This document shows positions 1-5,445 of a DNA stretch of 5,920 bases, in pieces. Position 1 is the stretch's first letter. Each line of letters opens with the position of its first letter. The notes below the pieces were generated by a model. The model was not told the origin of the DNA, did no database searches, and saw only the letters and a program-made list of their open reading frames with translations. A program made the translations under genes and the position numbers. The stretch spans positions 1 to 5,920 of the forward strand of contig JAURGV010000152.1 of assembly GCA_030833605.1 (NCBI GenBank), in the 5' to 3' direction. The stretch comes from Rhodothermales bacterium. Its GTDB lineage: Bacteria; Bacteroidota; Rhodothermia; Rhodothermales; UBA10348.

Positions 1-144
1 GTGCCTACTGCCGCCATCGGTCTCGATGCCTTCCAAGAGTGCGACACCGTGGGCATTACCCGCCCGATCGTGAAGCACAATTTCTTGGTCAAAGATGCCC
101 GCGACATGGCCATGATCATGAAAAAGGCATTCCACATCAACTGA
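1..144 (+). pseudogene. ilvB: Fragment of acetolactate synthase large subunit (IlvB-like), ending early
   Basis: Frame 1 is open from the window edge to a TGA at 142-144 and reads as the segment of acetohydroxyacid synthase that joins the N-terminal ThDP-binding domain to the middle domain. The recognisable run is VPTAAIGLDAFQECDTVGIT, followed by RPIVKHNFLVKD and a helix ending KKAFHIN. In intact enzymes (about 560-600 residues, first step of branched-chain amino acid synthesis) this segment lies roughly 110-160 residues from the start and continues as a GRPGPV...P.DV motif, with some 400 more residues. Here the frame stops directly after AFHIN. A weak echo of that next motif (GVPGPYRVQSDRNVTIA, 8 of 17 positions matching a typical family sequence by my hand alignment) appears in frame 3 at 159-209, so frameshifts may have broken the gene. 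The 5' part is outside the window. The family call is confident. Whether this is a true pseudogene or a poor-quality/chimeric contig end cannot be decided from the sequence. Confidence 0.75.
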
Positions 145-215
145 CGGGGGCCGCTCAAGGCGTTCCAGGACCGTACCGGGTTCAATCGGATCGCAATGTG
201 ACCATAGCCAAATAC

Positions 216-698
216 ATGGCTTCGATGAACGAAAAAGCGGAAGAATTCGACAATATCCGCTTCAAGATTGATGCCCTCCATGCCCCCGAAACGGCAGAAC
301 TAGCGTTGGAACTCAAGGTTGGAGCAGAAAATGTGGCTCGTATGGCCGAATCATTCCCAAAGGTTCAGTTTGAAGCCTATTTGGCAGACATCCAAGATGC
401 CGACAACATGCTTTACGTCCGCTTGGTGAAAGAACAAGAGATGGAAATGGAAACGCATCATCTCGCCATGAAACTCCAGGCAGCTAAAACCAGGGCCGAA
501 CAAGAAAAATATACCGCTCAATTAAGGGAGTCCTTAAATCAAATCTTCCAATTGAAACAGGAAAACCGTCAAAAGGAAATTGAGCAATTAACTGCCAAGT
601 TAAACGACCTCGAAAAGCGAATGAAAGAACGTGAATCGCTTAAAAAGGACATCGTAGAGAATCGAATTAAAGAATTGCTAGATCAGTATCGCTGGTAA
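216..698 (+). CDS. Coiled-coil protein of unknown function, paralog of the next gene; 5' end uncertain
   Basis: I do not recognise a named family. From the ATG at 216 the protein is 160 residues, highly charged and almost entirely helical. An amphipathic region covers residues 5-60, then comes a KEQEMEMETHHLAMKL stretch (72-87). A long heptad-rich coiled coil fills about 100-155 (LNQIF, LTAKLNDLEKRMKERES, RIKELL), and the protein ends in DQYRW. The last third aligns without gaps to the C-terminus of the following gene product, so the two are tandem duplicates that have diverged. Unlike that neighbour, no signal peptide is visible. The frame stays open upstream to position 3, but residues encoded before about 210 look like ilvB sequence, either read out of frame or as a frameshifted remnant. 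No Shine-Dalgarno precedes the ATG at 216 or the alternative ATG at 225. The true N-terminus may therefore be missing or replaced. The gap to the next gene is 51 bases, which suggests co-transcription. Existence of the gene body is well supported; its start is not. Confidence 0.7.
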   Translation: MASMNEKAEEFDNIRFKIDALHAPETAELALELKVGAENVARMAESFPKVQFEAYLADIQDADNMLYVRLVKEQEMEMETHHLAMKLQAAKTRAEQEKYTAQLRESLNQIFQLKQENRQKEIEQLTAKLNDLEKRMKERESLKKDIVENRIKELLDQYRW

Positions 699-749
699 CT
701 TGAATTGCCACATTCATTATCAGAACTGAAAGTAAATAGACTCACCAAA

Positions 750-1460
750 ATGAAACGAATAAACCCACTTTCCCGCATGGGAATCCTCCTTGTGTTCGCG
801 ATGTCCATGATCTTGGTATCCGTTCAAGATTCCGTCGCTCAGGACAAGAAAGAAAAAGAACGCATAGTTGTGCGTTCCAAAGCTAAAAAAGCGGATGGAG
901 CCAACGTCGAAAAAGAGATCACTGTCGAAGTGAAGGACGGTAAAATCTTTGTTAACGGAGATGAAGTTGCAAAAAACGAATTGGCCAAACTCAAAGAAGA
1001 TGGCGTTTTCTGGGTTGACGAAGACCATTCCGAGGGCATGTTTAAAGTTCGTTCGCGAATGGATGGAGAACGCCTAGTAGAGCTTCGCTCGAAAATGGCT
1101 CCGATGATGGAAAGGGCTCATGCGCTTGCCAGTCGCGGTGATGCTTTTGCCTTTTTTGGGGATGCCGATGCTACTTTCTTCAATGGTGAAACCATGAAAA
1201 TGGACATGGCATCAAAGGAGTTGGCTATGAAAATCAGAACCGCTGAAGGCGATTCATCGGAGTTGGAAGCGGAACTCGATGCGATGTTAAACGACATTTT
1301 CAACGAAAAACAAGATGCCTTCTTGGAGCAAGTAGATGCCCTGCGAGAGAAACTGGCCCAATTGGAGCAAAAAGTTGAAGAGCGCGAATCCAATAAAGCA
1401 GATATTTTAGACCGCCGCAGAAAAGAACTGCTTGGCAAATCCAGCAAATGGGACTGGTAG
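750..1460 (+). CDS. Secreted protein of unknown function with C-terminal coiled coil
   Basis: The product is 236 residues from the ATG at 750. I prefer this over an in-frame TTG at 705 because it places a classic signal peptide at the N-terminus: basic MKRINPLSR, a hydrophobic core at about 10-25, and a likely signal peptidase I cut after SVA or VAQ near residue 30-31. The mature protein starts with a lysine-rich segment (32-48). A short region of probable beta-strands follows (ITVEVKDGKIFVNGDEV, 57-73), then a Met/Phe-rich middle (100-155). The C-terminal coiled coil runs about 170-228 (LNDIF...LREKLAQLEQKVEERES...RRRKELL), and the last residues are SSKWDW. Residues 180-228 match the C-terminus of the preceding gene product at 23 of 49 positions. 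It probably acts in the periplasm or cell envelope, perhaps as a dimer or oligomer through the coiled coil. It resembles small helical envelope stress proteins only in general architecture, so I assign no function. A GC-rich hairpin lies 75 bases downstream. Confidence 0.88.
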   Translation: MKRINPLSRMGILLVFAMSMILVSVQDSVAQDKKEKERIVVRSKAKKADGANVEKEITVEVKDGKIFVNGDEVAKNELAKLKEDGVFWVDEDHSEGMFKVRSRMDGERLVELRSKMAPMMERAHALASRGDAFAFFGDADATFFNGETMKMDMASKELAMKIRTAEGDSSELEAELDAMLNDIFNEKQDAFLEQVDALREKLAQLEQKVEERESNKADILDRRRKELLGKSSKWDW

Positions 1461-1535
1461 ACGTGCGCGCGGCGAGAAAGGAAGAATATTCCATTCTTAC
1501 CGGTTAAATCGGCACTTTTGGTCGCTGTGTTTTTT

Positions 1536-1570
1536 GTGCGGCGGGCATTCGCCCCCGCCGCACCCATTTT
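1536..1570 (+). terminator. Perfect 10-bp GC-rich hairpin, possible transcription terminator
   Basis: Bases 1536-1545 (gtgcggcggg) and 1554-1563 (cccgccgcac) are exact reverse complements with an 8-base loop. The hairpin lies 75 bases past the stop of the secreted coiled-coil gene and before the amidase gene, a sensible place to end the upstream transcript. It is not textbook: the stem is followed by CCATTTTAGG rather than a continuous T run, and a T6 run (1530-1535) lies before the stem instead. A less efficient or factor-assisted terminator, or an mRNA-stabilising 3' hairpin, would also fit. Confidence 0.5.
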
Positions 1571-1609
1571 AGGCCATTTTCGCCCATTTTAGGCCTTTAT
1601 GAACTTTTT
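1563..1609 (+). repeat. Phased short repeat: CCATTTT at 10-base intervals
   Basis: Three 10-base units stand back to back: cccattttag (1563-1572), gccattttcg (1573-1582), cccattttag (1583-1592). A degenerate fourth unit, gcctttatga, follows (1593-1602). Read as a longer period, cccattttaggcc occurs twice exactly 20 bases apart. T-tracts at 1567-1570, 1577-1580 and 1587-1590, then roughly 1596-1598 and 1605-1609, therefore sit about one helical turn apart. The array lies between the hairpin and the candidate amidase promoter. Phased A/T-tracts are known to bend DNA, so intrinsic curvature or a protein-binding array is the likely meaning. Confidence 0.75.
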
Positions 1610-1638
1610 GACGCGTTTGGCATTAGAGTTGTTATTAA
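1608..1638 (+). promoter_or_regulatory. Possible sigma-70-like promoter for the amidase-apt genes
   Basis: TTGACG at 1608-1613 matches the -35 consensus at five of six bases. TATTAA at 1633-1638 is a weak -10 (four of six), with a 19-base spacer that is longer than ideal. Transcription would start near 1645. That would make the mRNA almost leaderless for the ATG at 1646, or leave about 19 bases before the ATG at 1664. A Bacteroidetes-type -7 element is nearly matched by TAGAGTTG at 1624-1631, but without a correctly spaced -33 box. The call is tentative. Confidence 0.3.
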
Positions 1639-1645
1639 CCTCTAT

Positions 1646-2839
1646 ATGCAATTTCATCCCCACATGGCCCGAACCATCTTCAGTCGATGGATAGCCAAAC
1701 TTCTATTTGGTTTGGCCCTCTTTTTGTTTATTGGTGGGGCAATCCCATTCGACGTCGCACCAACGGTTAATCGCGTTTCGTTTACACAATCCGGGAGTAC
1801 CCAAGTAATCCGGTTACACGTTACGGGGCACATTACGGGGCATAGTTCTCCCCGCCTTTCATCCAATGGATTGACCGAAATAACCCTATTTAGGACGGTT
1901 TTGGGAGAGGATAAGGTTTTGGACAACCCAAACCTTCCCGTAAAGTCGTACGAAATCAACCAAGTCAAAAACGATGTTCTACTCGTACTCGAAGTTGACC
2001 ACAACCTTGTTAATGTAGACGCCTATAGGGATCGAGACTCGGACGACATATTGGTGGCGGTGCGACCTAAGGGAAGCCCGCCCCAGGAAACCGTCGAAGA
2101 AACGGGGCCTTCCGCAGAGCGATGGAATTTAGACACCATTGTTATCGACGCTGGACACGGCGGAAAAGATAGCGGCGCCGTTGCTCGAAACGGACTAAAA
2201 GAAAAAGACGTAGTCTTGGCCGTTGCGCTACAAGTTGGCGAGTATTTAAAAGCTAATCTAGGCGTAAACGTAGTGTTTACCCGGAATAAGGATGAGTTTA
2301 TTTCGCTGAGCAACCGAGGCCATTTCGCCAACCAAGCTGGAGCCAAGCTCTTTGTATCCATCCACGCCAACTCCGCTCGAGATCCAAACGCGCATGGAAC
2401 GGAGACGTTTTTCCTCGGATTGCATAAGTCGGAAGCGGCAAAGCGGGTAATGGACCGAGAAAACGAGGTTATTAAATTCGAGGAAGATCAGTCCAAGTAC
2501 GAAGGAATCGATTCTCGAATGGCGGTCATGCAAACGTTAGCTCAAAGCGCCTATATGCGCCAAAGCCAGTTTTTAGCCGATTTGATCGAAGACCAGTTTG
2601 AATCCCGAGTGGGCCGTAAAAGCCGAGGTGTGAAACAGGCTGGTTTTTATGTGTTATACGGTGCTTCCATGCCCTCGATTCTTGTTGAATTAGGCTTTAT
2701 TTCCAACTATAATGAAGCAGCGTTTATGGGCTCGCCAGAGGGGCAAACCTATCTGGCAAGTGCCATCTACCGGGCCATTAAAGATTATAAAGTGGAATAC
2801 GACAAAGGCCTGCAATTGTCGACTTCTAGCGGAAAGTAG
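1646..2839 (+). CDS. N-acetylmuramoyl-L-alanine amidase (Amidase_3 family), exported
   Basis: This zinc enzyme cleaves the amide bond between N-acetylmuramic acid and L-alanine of the peptidoglycan stem peptide, in cell separation and wall turnover. The protein is 397 residues. Residues 1-17 are basic and 18-35 form a hydrophobic signal or anchor segment. About 40-142 is a beta-rich domain in the place where AMIN-like localisation domains occur in this family. A Pro/Glu linker follows, then the catalytic domain at 160-385. Visible active-site motifs are VIDAGHGGKDSGA with zinc ligand His171, LKEKD with ligand Glu186, FVSIHANS with ligand His240, and SILVELGFISN with catalytic Glu348. The catalytic domain carries an insertion at about 255-325 (RENEVIKFEE...) of the kind common in longer members, often regulatory in this family. 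No clear Shine-Dalgarno separates the ATG at 1646 from that at 1664; the latter (391 residues) is equally plausible. The apt gene follows closely, so the pair probably shares a transcript. All catalytic residues are present. Confidence 0.95.
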   Translation: MQFHPHMARTIFSRWIAKLLFGLALFLFIGGAIPFDVAPTVNRVSFTQSGSTQVIRLHVTGHITGHSSPRLSSNGLTEITLFRTVLGEDKVLDNPNLPVKSYEINQVKNDVLLVLEVDHNLVNVDAYRDRDSDDILVAVRPKGSPPQETVEETGPSAERWNLDTIVIDAGHGGKDSGAVARNGLKEKDVVLAVALQVGEYLKANLGVNVVFTRNKDEFISLSNRGHFANQAGAKLFVSIHANSARDPNAHGTETFFLGLHKSEAAKRVMDRENEVIKFEEDQSKYEGIDSRMAVMQTLAQSAYMRQSQFLADLIEDQFESRVGRKSRGVKQAGFYVLYGASMPSILVELGFISNYNEAAFMGSPEGQTYLASAIYRAIKDYKVEYDKGLQLSTSSGK

Positions 2840-2869
2840 TCCGCAAAACCAATATTGACGTACAAAGGC

Positions 2870-3391
2870 ATGATCGACCGAATTAAGAATGCCGTTCGAA
2901 CCATTCCAGATTTCCCAAAGCCTGGCATACAATTTAAAGACATCACACCCATCCTTTCGGATCCAAAGTTGCTTCGGGAAACCATTAATTTGATGGCTTC
3001 CCCATGGAAAAAGGCAGGAATAACAAAGGTTGTTGGCATTGAATCTCGTGGATTTATTCTTGGCGCCATGCTCGCCGACGAGCTTGGCGCCGGTTTTATC
3101 CCCATCCGAAAAGAAGGTAAACTTCCGTTCACGACTATTAAGGAATCGTACGAACTGGAGTATGGCATGGATACCATTGAAATGCACATTGATGCCCTTC
3201 GGAATGGCGATACCGTATTAATACACGACGATGTCATCGCGACAGGCGGCACCGCCGCGGCCGCTCATCGGCTGGTTGAATTCACCGGCGCCCGGGTAGG
3301 GGGTTACAGCTTCTTGGTCGATTTAACCTTTTTGAATGGAAGAACTCGGCTCGATCATGACGTACCTTTTGAAGCCCTGCTCCAGTACTAG
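2870..3391 (+). CDS. apt: Adenine phosphoribosyltransferase
   Basis: Apt converts adenine and PRPP to AMP and pyrophosphate in cytosolic purine salvage. From the ATG at 2870 the protein is 173 residues, the normal size for bacterial Apt. The N-terminal signature IPDFPKPGIQFKDITP (12-27) is typical. GIESRGFILG (56-65) follows, then the flexible loop RKEGKLPFTTIKESYELEYG (80-99) with the expected catalytic Glu97. The PRPP-binding motif is VLIHDDVIATGGT (116-128). I prefer the ATG because homologs start a few residues before IPDFPKPG; an in-frame TTG at 2855 would add only five residues. AAAGG at 2864-2868 is a weak and very close ribosome-binding site. The gene begins 30 bases after the amidase stop on the same strand and so is probably in the same operon, although purine salvage and wall hydrolysis have no obvious functional tie. 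No key residue is missing. Confidence 0.96.
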   Translation: MIDRIKNAVRTIPDFPKPGIQFKDITPILSDPKLLRETINLMASPWKKAGITKVVGIESRGFILGAMLADELGAGFIPIRKEGKLPFTTIKESYELEYGMDTIEMHIDALRNGDTVLIHDDVIATGGTAAAAHRLVEFTGARVGGYSFLVDLTFLNGRTRLDHDVPFEALLQY

Positions 3392-3458
3392 TTGAGAAAC
3401 GAACCTCTCGCCCACTCGTACTAGAATTAACATCGATATTTAATTTGTTGGAATCCCT

Positions 3459-4034
3459 ATGAGACGCTTCAATCGCTTCTGGTTGCTTCTTATCCTAATG
3501 CCGTTTGCGTTGTTCTTGTCGAGTTGCGATACCGTGTCGCCCAACTCGGATACCATCTTTTTAAACCATGAGTTTTCGACCGACGCCGCAAATTCTTCCA
3601 TTCGGTTCACGTTTTCGTCCAACGACGTGTCCACCAATCGGCTGAATGATATTTCGTGTAATTGCAGCATCAACATAAACAAATACCTGCAAGAACAGGG
3701 TTTTCAAGCGTCAGATTTGGTTTCTGCGACCCTTGTAAAAGCGGATGTGATCATGCTTTTCCCGATTAGCAAGAAAATTAACTTCCTGAATCAAGCTATT
3801 CTGAAGTTCACAGCCTCGGGAGTATCGGCTACTGAAGTCGCCAACGTGTCTTCTTTTCCGGCCACACGGGAGGTGTCCATGAACGTCCTTCCGAACCGGG
3901 ACATTTCAACATTTTTGGAACGTCCCAATTTTGGGGCCATTCTTCAGTTGGATCCATCCACCCTGGGCACCAATGAAGCCTACGACCTGAGCATTATCCT
4001 GAAGGTTCGCCTCGAACTTTCAGATGGGCTCTAA
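3459..4034 (+). CDS. Putative lipoprotein of unknown function
   Basis: This 191-residue protein has a type II signal peptide: basic MRRFNR, a hydrophobic stretch at 7-20, and lipobox LSSC with the lipidated Cys at 23 followed by Asp. It should be anchored in the cell envelope. The mature part has alternating hydrophobic residues typical of beta-strands (IRFTFSS, ATLVKADVIMLF, AILKFTASGV, REVSMNVL, DLSIILKVRLELS), suggesting a single beta-sandwich-like domain. It also has a compact CNC pair (Cys67 and Cys69, in DISCNCSINI) that could form a disulfide or bind a metal. I recognise no family. The spacer to apt is 67 bases with no clear terminator. Whether it shares the amidase-apt transcript is unclear; an AT-rich stretch at 3425-3450 could hold its own promoter. 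The gene is convergent with ridA, whose 3' end lies 28 bases beyond its stop. Confidence 0.88.
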   Translation: MRRFNRFWLLLILMPFALFLSSCDTVSPNSDTIFLNHEFSTDAANSSIRFTFSSNDVSTNRLNDISCNCSININKYLQEQGFQASDLVSATLVKADVIMLFPISKKINFLNQAILKFTASGVSATEVANVSSFPATREVSMNVLPNRDISTFLERPNFGAILQLDPSTLGTNEAYDLSIILKVRLELSDGL

Positions 4035-4062
4035 TCAAAATTGACGGTTCGATCGGCTGAAT

Positions 4063-4464
4063 CTAGCGAACGGCGACGCAAGAAATTTCAATTCGTGCTG
4101 CGCGTGGGAGCGACGAAACTTCTACCGCTTCACGGGCCGGTGCATTGGAACCGAAGTAACGGGCATATATCTCGTTAATCCGCGCGTAATCGTTTATGTC
4201 AACCATGTAAACGCGGCATGTGACCACGTTTTCCATGCTCATTCCTGCGGCTGTTAACACGCCTTCCAAGTTTTCGAGCACACGAATGGTTTCCTGCTCA
4301 ATACCGTCCGTAACCATGTGGCCGGTTTTAGGATCGATAGGGATTTGACCAGAACAATACAACGTATCGCCTACCATCACGGCTTGGCTATAAGGGCCAA
4401 TTGCCGCAGGTGCTAGTTGCGTTTTTATACGCGTGCGTTCGATTGTTAATTCTTTTTTTCGCAT
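4063..4464 (-). CDS. ridA: RidA family reactive-intermediate (enamine/imine) deaminase
   Basis: RidA-type proteins hydrolyse reactive enamines/imines such as 2-aminoacrylate released by PLP enzymes, protecting metabolism; they work as cytosolic trimers. The 133-residue product covers the whole fold: APAAIGPYSQAV (18-29), YCSGQIPIDPKTG (36-48), LENLEGVLTAAG (63-74), CRVYMVDINDY (83-93) and APAREAVEVSSLP (108-120). Against E. coli RidA active-site positions, Tyr17, Ser30 and Arg105 are kept (here Tyr25, Ser38, Arg111). Cys107 is replaced by Ala113 and Glu120 by Ser128 (IEISCVA). Arg, which binds the carboxylate of the substrate, is the defining residue, so deaminase activity is plausible but its substrate preference may differ. 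On its own strand AAGGAG lies 4 bases before the ATG, the best Shine-Dalgarno in the window. The gene is divergent from the SDR gene across a 173-base spacer with inverted repeats. Confidence 0.93.
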   Translation of the reverse strand: MRKKELTIERTRIKTQLAPAAIGPYSQAVMVGDTLYCSGQIPIDPKTGHMVTDGIEQETIRVLENLEGVLTAAGMSMENVVTCRVYMVDINDYARINEIYARYFGSNAPAREAVEVSSLPRAARIEISCVAVR

Positions 4465-4473
4465 CCTGCTCCT

Positions 4474-4500
4474 TGATTACGTATATAGATCCCGAGTTTG
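4474..4500 (-). promoter_or_regulatory. Weak candidate promoter region upstream of ridA
   Basis: Read on the minus strand, the sequence just before the ridA ribosome-binding site includes TATATACGTAAT, an AT-rich box that could serve as a -10. A poor -35 match, TTGCGA, lies about 13-17 bases further upstream depending on register. Spacing and match quality are marginal, and the resulting leader would be only about 10 bases. Confidence 0.2.
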
Positions 4501-4510
4501 TCGCAACTTC

Positions 4511-4563
4511 CGGTAATACAGTGGTTTAGACAAACGAATTATCGTTTAAGACACCGTTTACCG
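4511..4563. promoter_or_regulatory. Nested inverted repeats between ridA and the SDR gene, candidate operator
   Basis: In the 173-base divergent spacer, cggtaa (4511-4516) pairs with ttaccg (4558-4563). Inside it, gtg (4521-4523) pairs with cac (4552-4554), and at the centre aaacga (4532-4537) pairs with tcgttt (4542-4547) around a 4-base middle. The dyad could bind a dimeric regulator controlling both divergent genes, or fold as an imperfect stem-loop. A smaller separate dyad, cttgg (4572-4576) with ccaag (4583-4587), lies nearer the SDR gene. Neither hairpin is followed by a T run, so neither looks like a terminator. Confidence 0.4.
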
Positions 4564-4637
4564 CACAGTCACTTGGGGTATTCCAAGGTCTGAGCTACGG
4601 TATTCATCTTTCAAAAATCGGCTTGTAGAATTAGGTT

Positions 4638-5444
4638 ATGGACTTAGGAATTTCTGGAAAAACGGCTTTCATCGCAGGAGCAAGCAGTGGATTAGGACGC
4701 GCAATCGCCAAGGAATTGCTCTTGGAAGGCAGTCATGTCGCTATTTGCTCGCGACGCGAAGACCGAATACAAGAGGCAGCTACTTGGCTTCAACAACAAA
4801 CGGGATGCCCAGCCTCTAACATACTGGCTCTCGTGTGCGATGTTACCGACGAAAACGCCATCAAAAATGCGTTCGAGCAAACAGTTACCCGCTTTGGAGC
4901 CCTTCACATGCTGGTTACCAATGCCGGTGGCCCACCAACTGGACAAATTGACGACCTAGATGCTAGTACGTGGAGAAGTGCCATTGAGTTGAACTTAATG
5001 AGCACGATCAATCTGGCCAGGCTGGCCATTCCCCACCTGCGCAAGTCAGCCCATGACCTTGCTCGCATTTTGATGATCACCTCACTAGCGGCCAAACAGC
5101 CCGTACCCTCGCTTTATTTATCCAACGTATCTCGCGCTGGGGTACAAGGTTTTGCAAAAAGTCTTTCTGAGCAGTTGGGCGCCGAGAACATTACGGTGAA
5201 TACCATTCTTCCGGGATATACAAAAACAGATCGTTTAAGCCATTTATCGGAGTCGATTAACGAACAAACGGGCCGGTCCATCGAGGATATTGAAGCCGGT
5301 TGGGCTGCCAATTCTGCATTAAAGCGTATTGGAACGGAAGAAGAGTTTGCATCAGCTGCAGCATTTCTGTTGAGTAAAAAAGCATCCTTTATTACTGGAG
5401 TTGCCCTCGTGGTCGATGGCGGAGCAGTCAAAAGCCTTCTTTAA
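4638..5444 (+). CDS. SDR-family protein (3-oxoacyl-ACP reductase-like) with atypical catalytic residues
   Basis: This 268-residue Rossmann-fold protein has the size and layout of classical short-chain dehydrogenases/reductases. Visible are the nucleotide-binding loop GASSGLG (14-20), CDVT (67-70) for adenine-ring binding, the TNAGG motif (94-98), the structural/catalytic Asn119 in LNLMST, Ser149 in ITSLAAKQPVPS, the LPGYTKTD cofactor loop (191-198), and a C-terminal FITGVALVVDGG (251-262). Aligned without gaps to FabG-type enzymes, the catalytic Tyr position is Ser162 and the catalytic Lys position is Arg166 (LSNVSRAG in place of YxxSKAG). A Tyr occurs two residues early (Tyr160). From memory, a subgroup of 3-oxoacyl-reductase-like SDRs shares this LSNxxRAG pattern, so it is probably a family trait rather than damage. 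Substrate and even activity are therefore uncertain. The ATG at 4638 has only a weak TTAGG before it. The MBL lipoprotein gene starts one base after the stop, implying a shared mRNA. Confidence 0.93.
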   Translation: MDLGISGKTAFIAGASSGLGRAIAKELLLEGSHVAICSRREDRIQEAATWLQQQTGCPASNILALVCDVTDENAIKNAFEQTVTRFGALHMLVTNAGGPPTGQIDDLDASTWRSAIELNLMSTINLARLAIPHLRKSAHDLARILMITSLAAKQPVPSLYLSNVSRAGVQGFAKSLSEQLGAENITVNTILPGYTKTDRLSHLSESINEQTGRSIEDIEAGWAANSALKRIGTEEEFASAAAFLLSKKASFITGVALVVDGGAVKSLL

Positions 5445-5445
5445 A

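Noticed and set aside
39..215. Upstream extension of the first coiled-coil gene in the same open frame to an ATG at 39
   Set aside because: These residues are read out of frame through good ilvB coding sequence in frame 1 and look nothing like a natural N-terminus; no signal peptide or ribosome-binding site supports that start.
705..749. TTG start at 705 for the secreted coiled-coil protein
   Set aside because: It adds 15 polar residues before a textbook signal peptide beginning at the ATG at 750.
1482..1498. Small inverted repeat AAGAAT/ATTCTT downstream of the secreted coiled-coil gene
   Set aside because: A 6-bp AT-rich stem without a T run; too weak to call.
1118..1567. Minus-strand open frame of 149 codons opposite the secreted coiled-coil gene
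   Set aside because: It is a Ser/Ala-rich shadow of the real gene with no recognisable domain; the other antisense frames over the amidase, apt and SDR genes were rejected for the same reason.
1563..1602. CRISPR-like array
   Set aside because: The units are 10 bases with no spacers, so this is a short tandem repeat rather than a CRISPR.
3385..3424. Direct repeat GTACTAG (3385-3391 and 3418-3424) around the apt stop
   Set aside because: Only 7 bases, one copy lies inside the apt coding end, and there is no further structure; likely chance.
3425..3458. Bacteroidetes-style promoter TTAATTTG before the lipoprotein gene
   Set aside because: It differs from TAnnTTTG, lacks a correctly spaced -33 box, and lies only about 11 bases from the ATG.
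4035..4062. Possible bidirectional terminator between the convergent lipoprotein and ridA genes
   Set aside because: The 28-base spacer has only the CGATCG palindrome and no stem with a T run.
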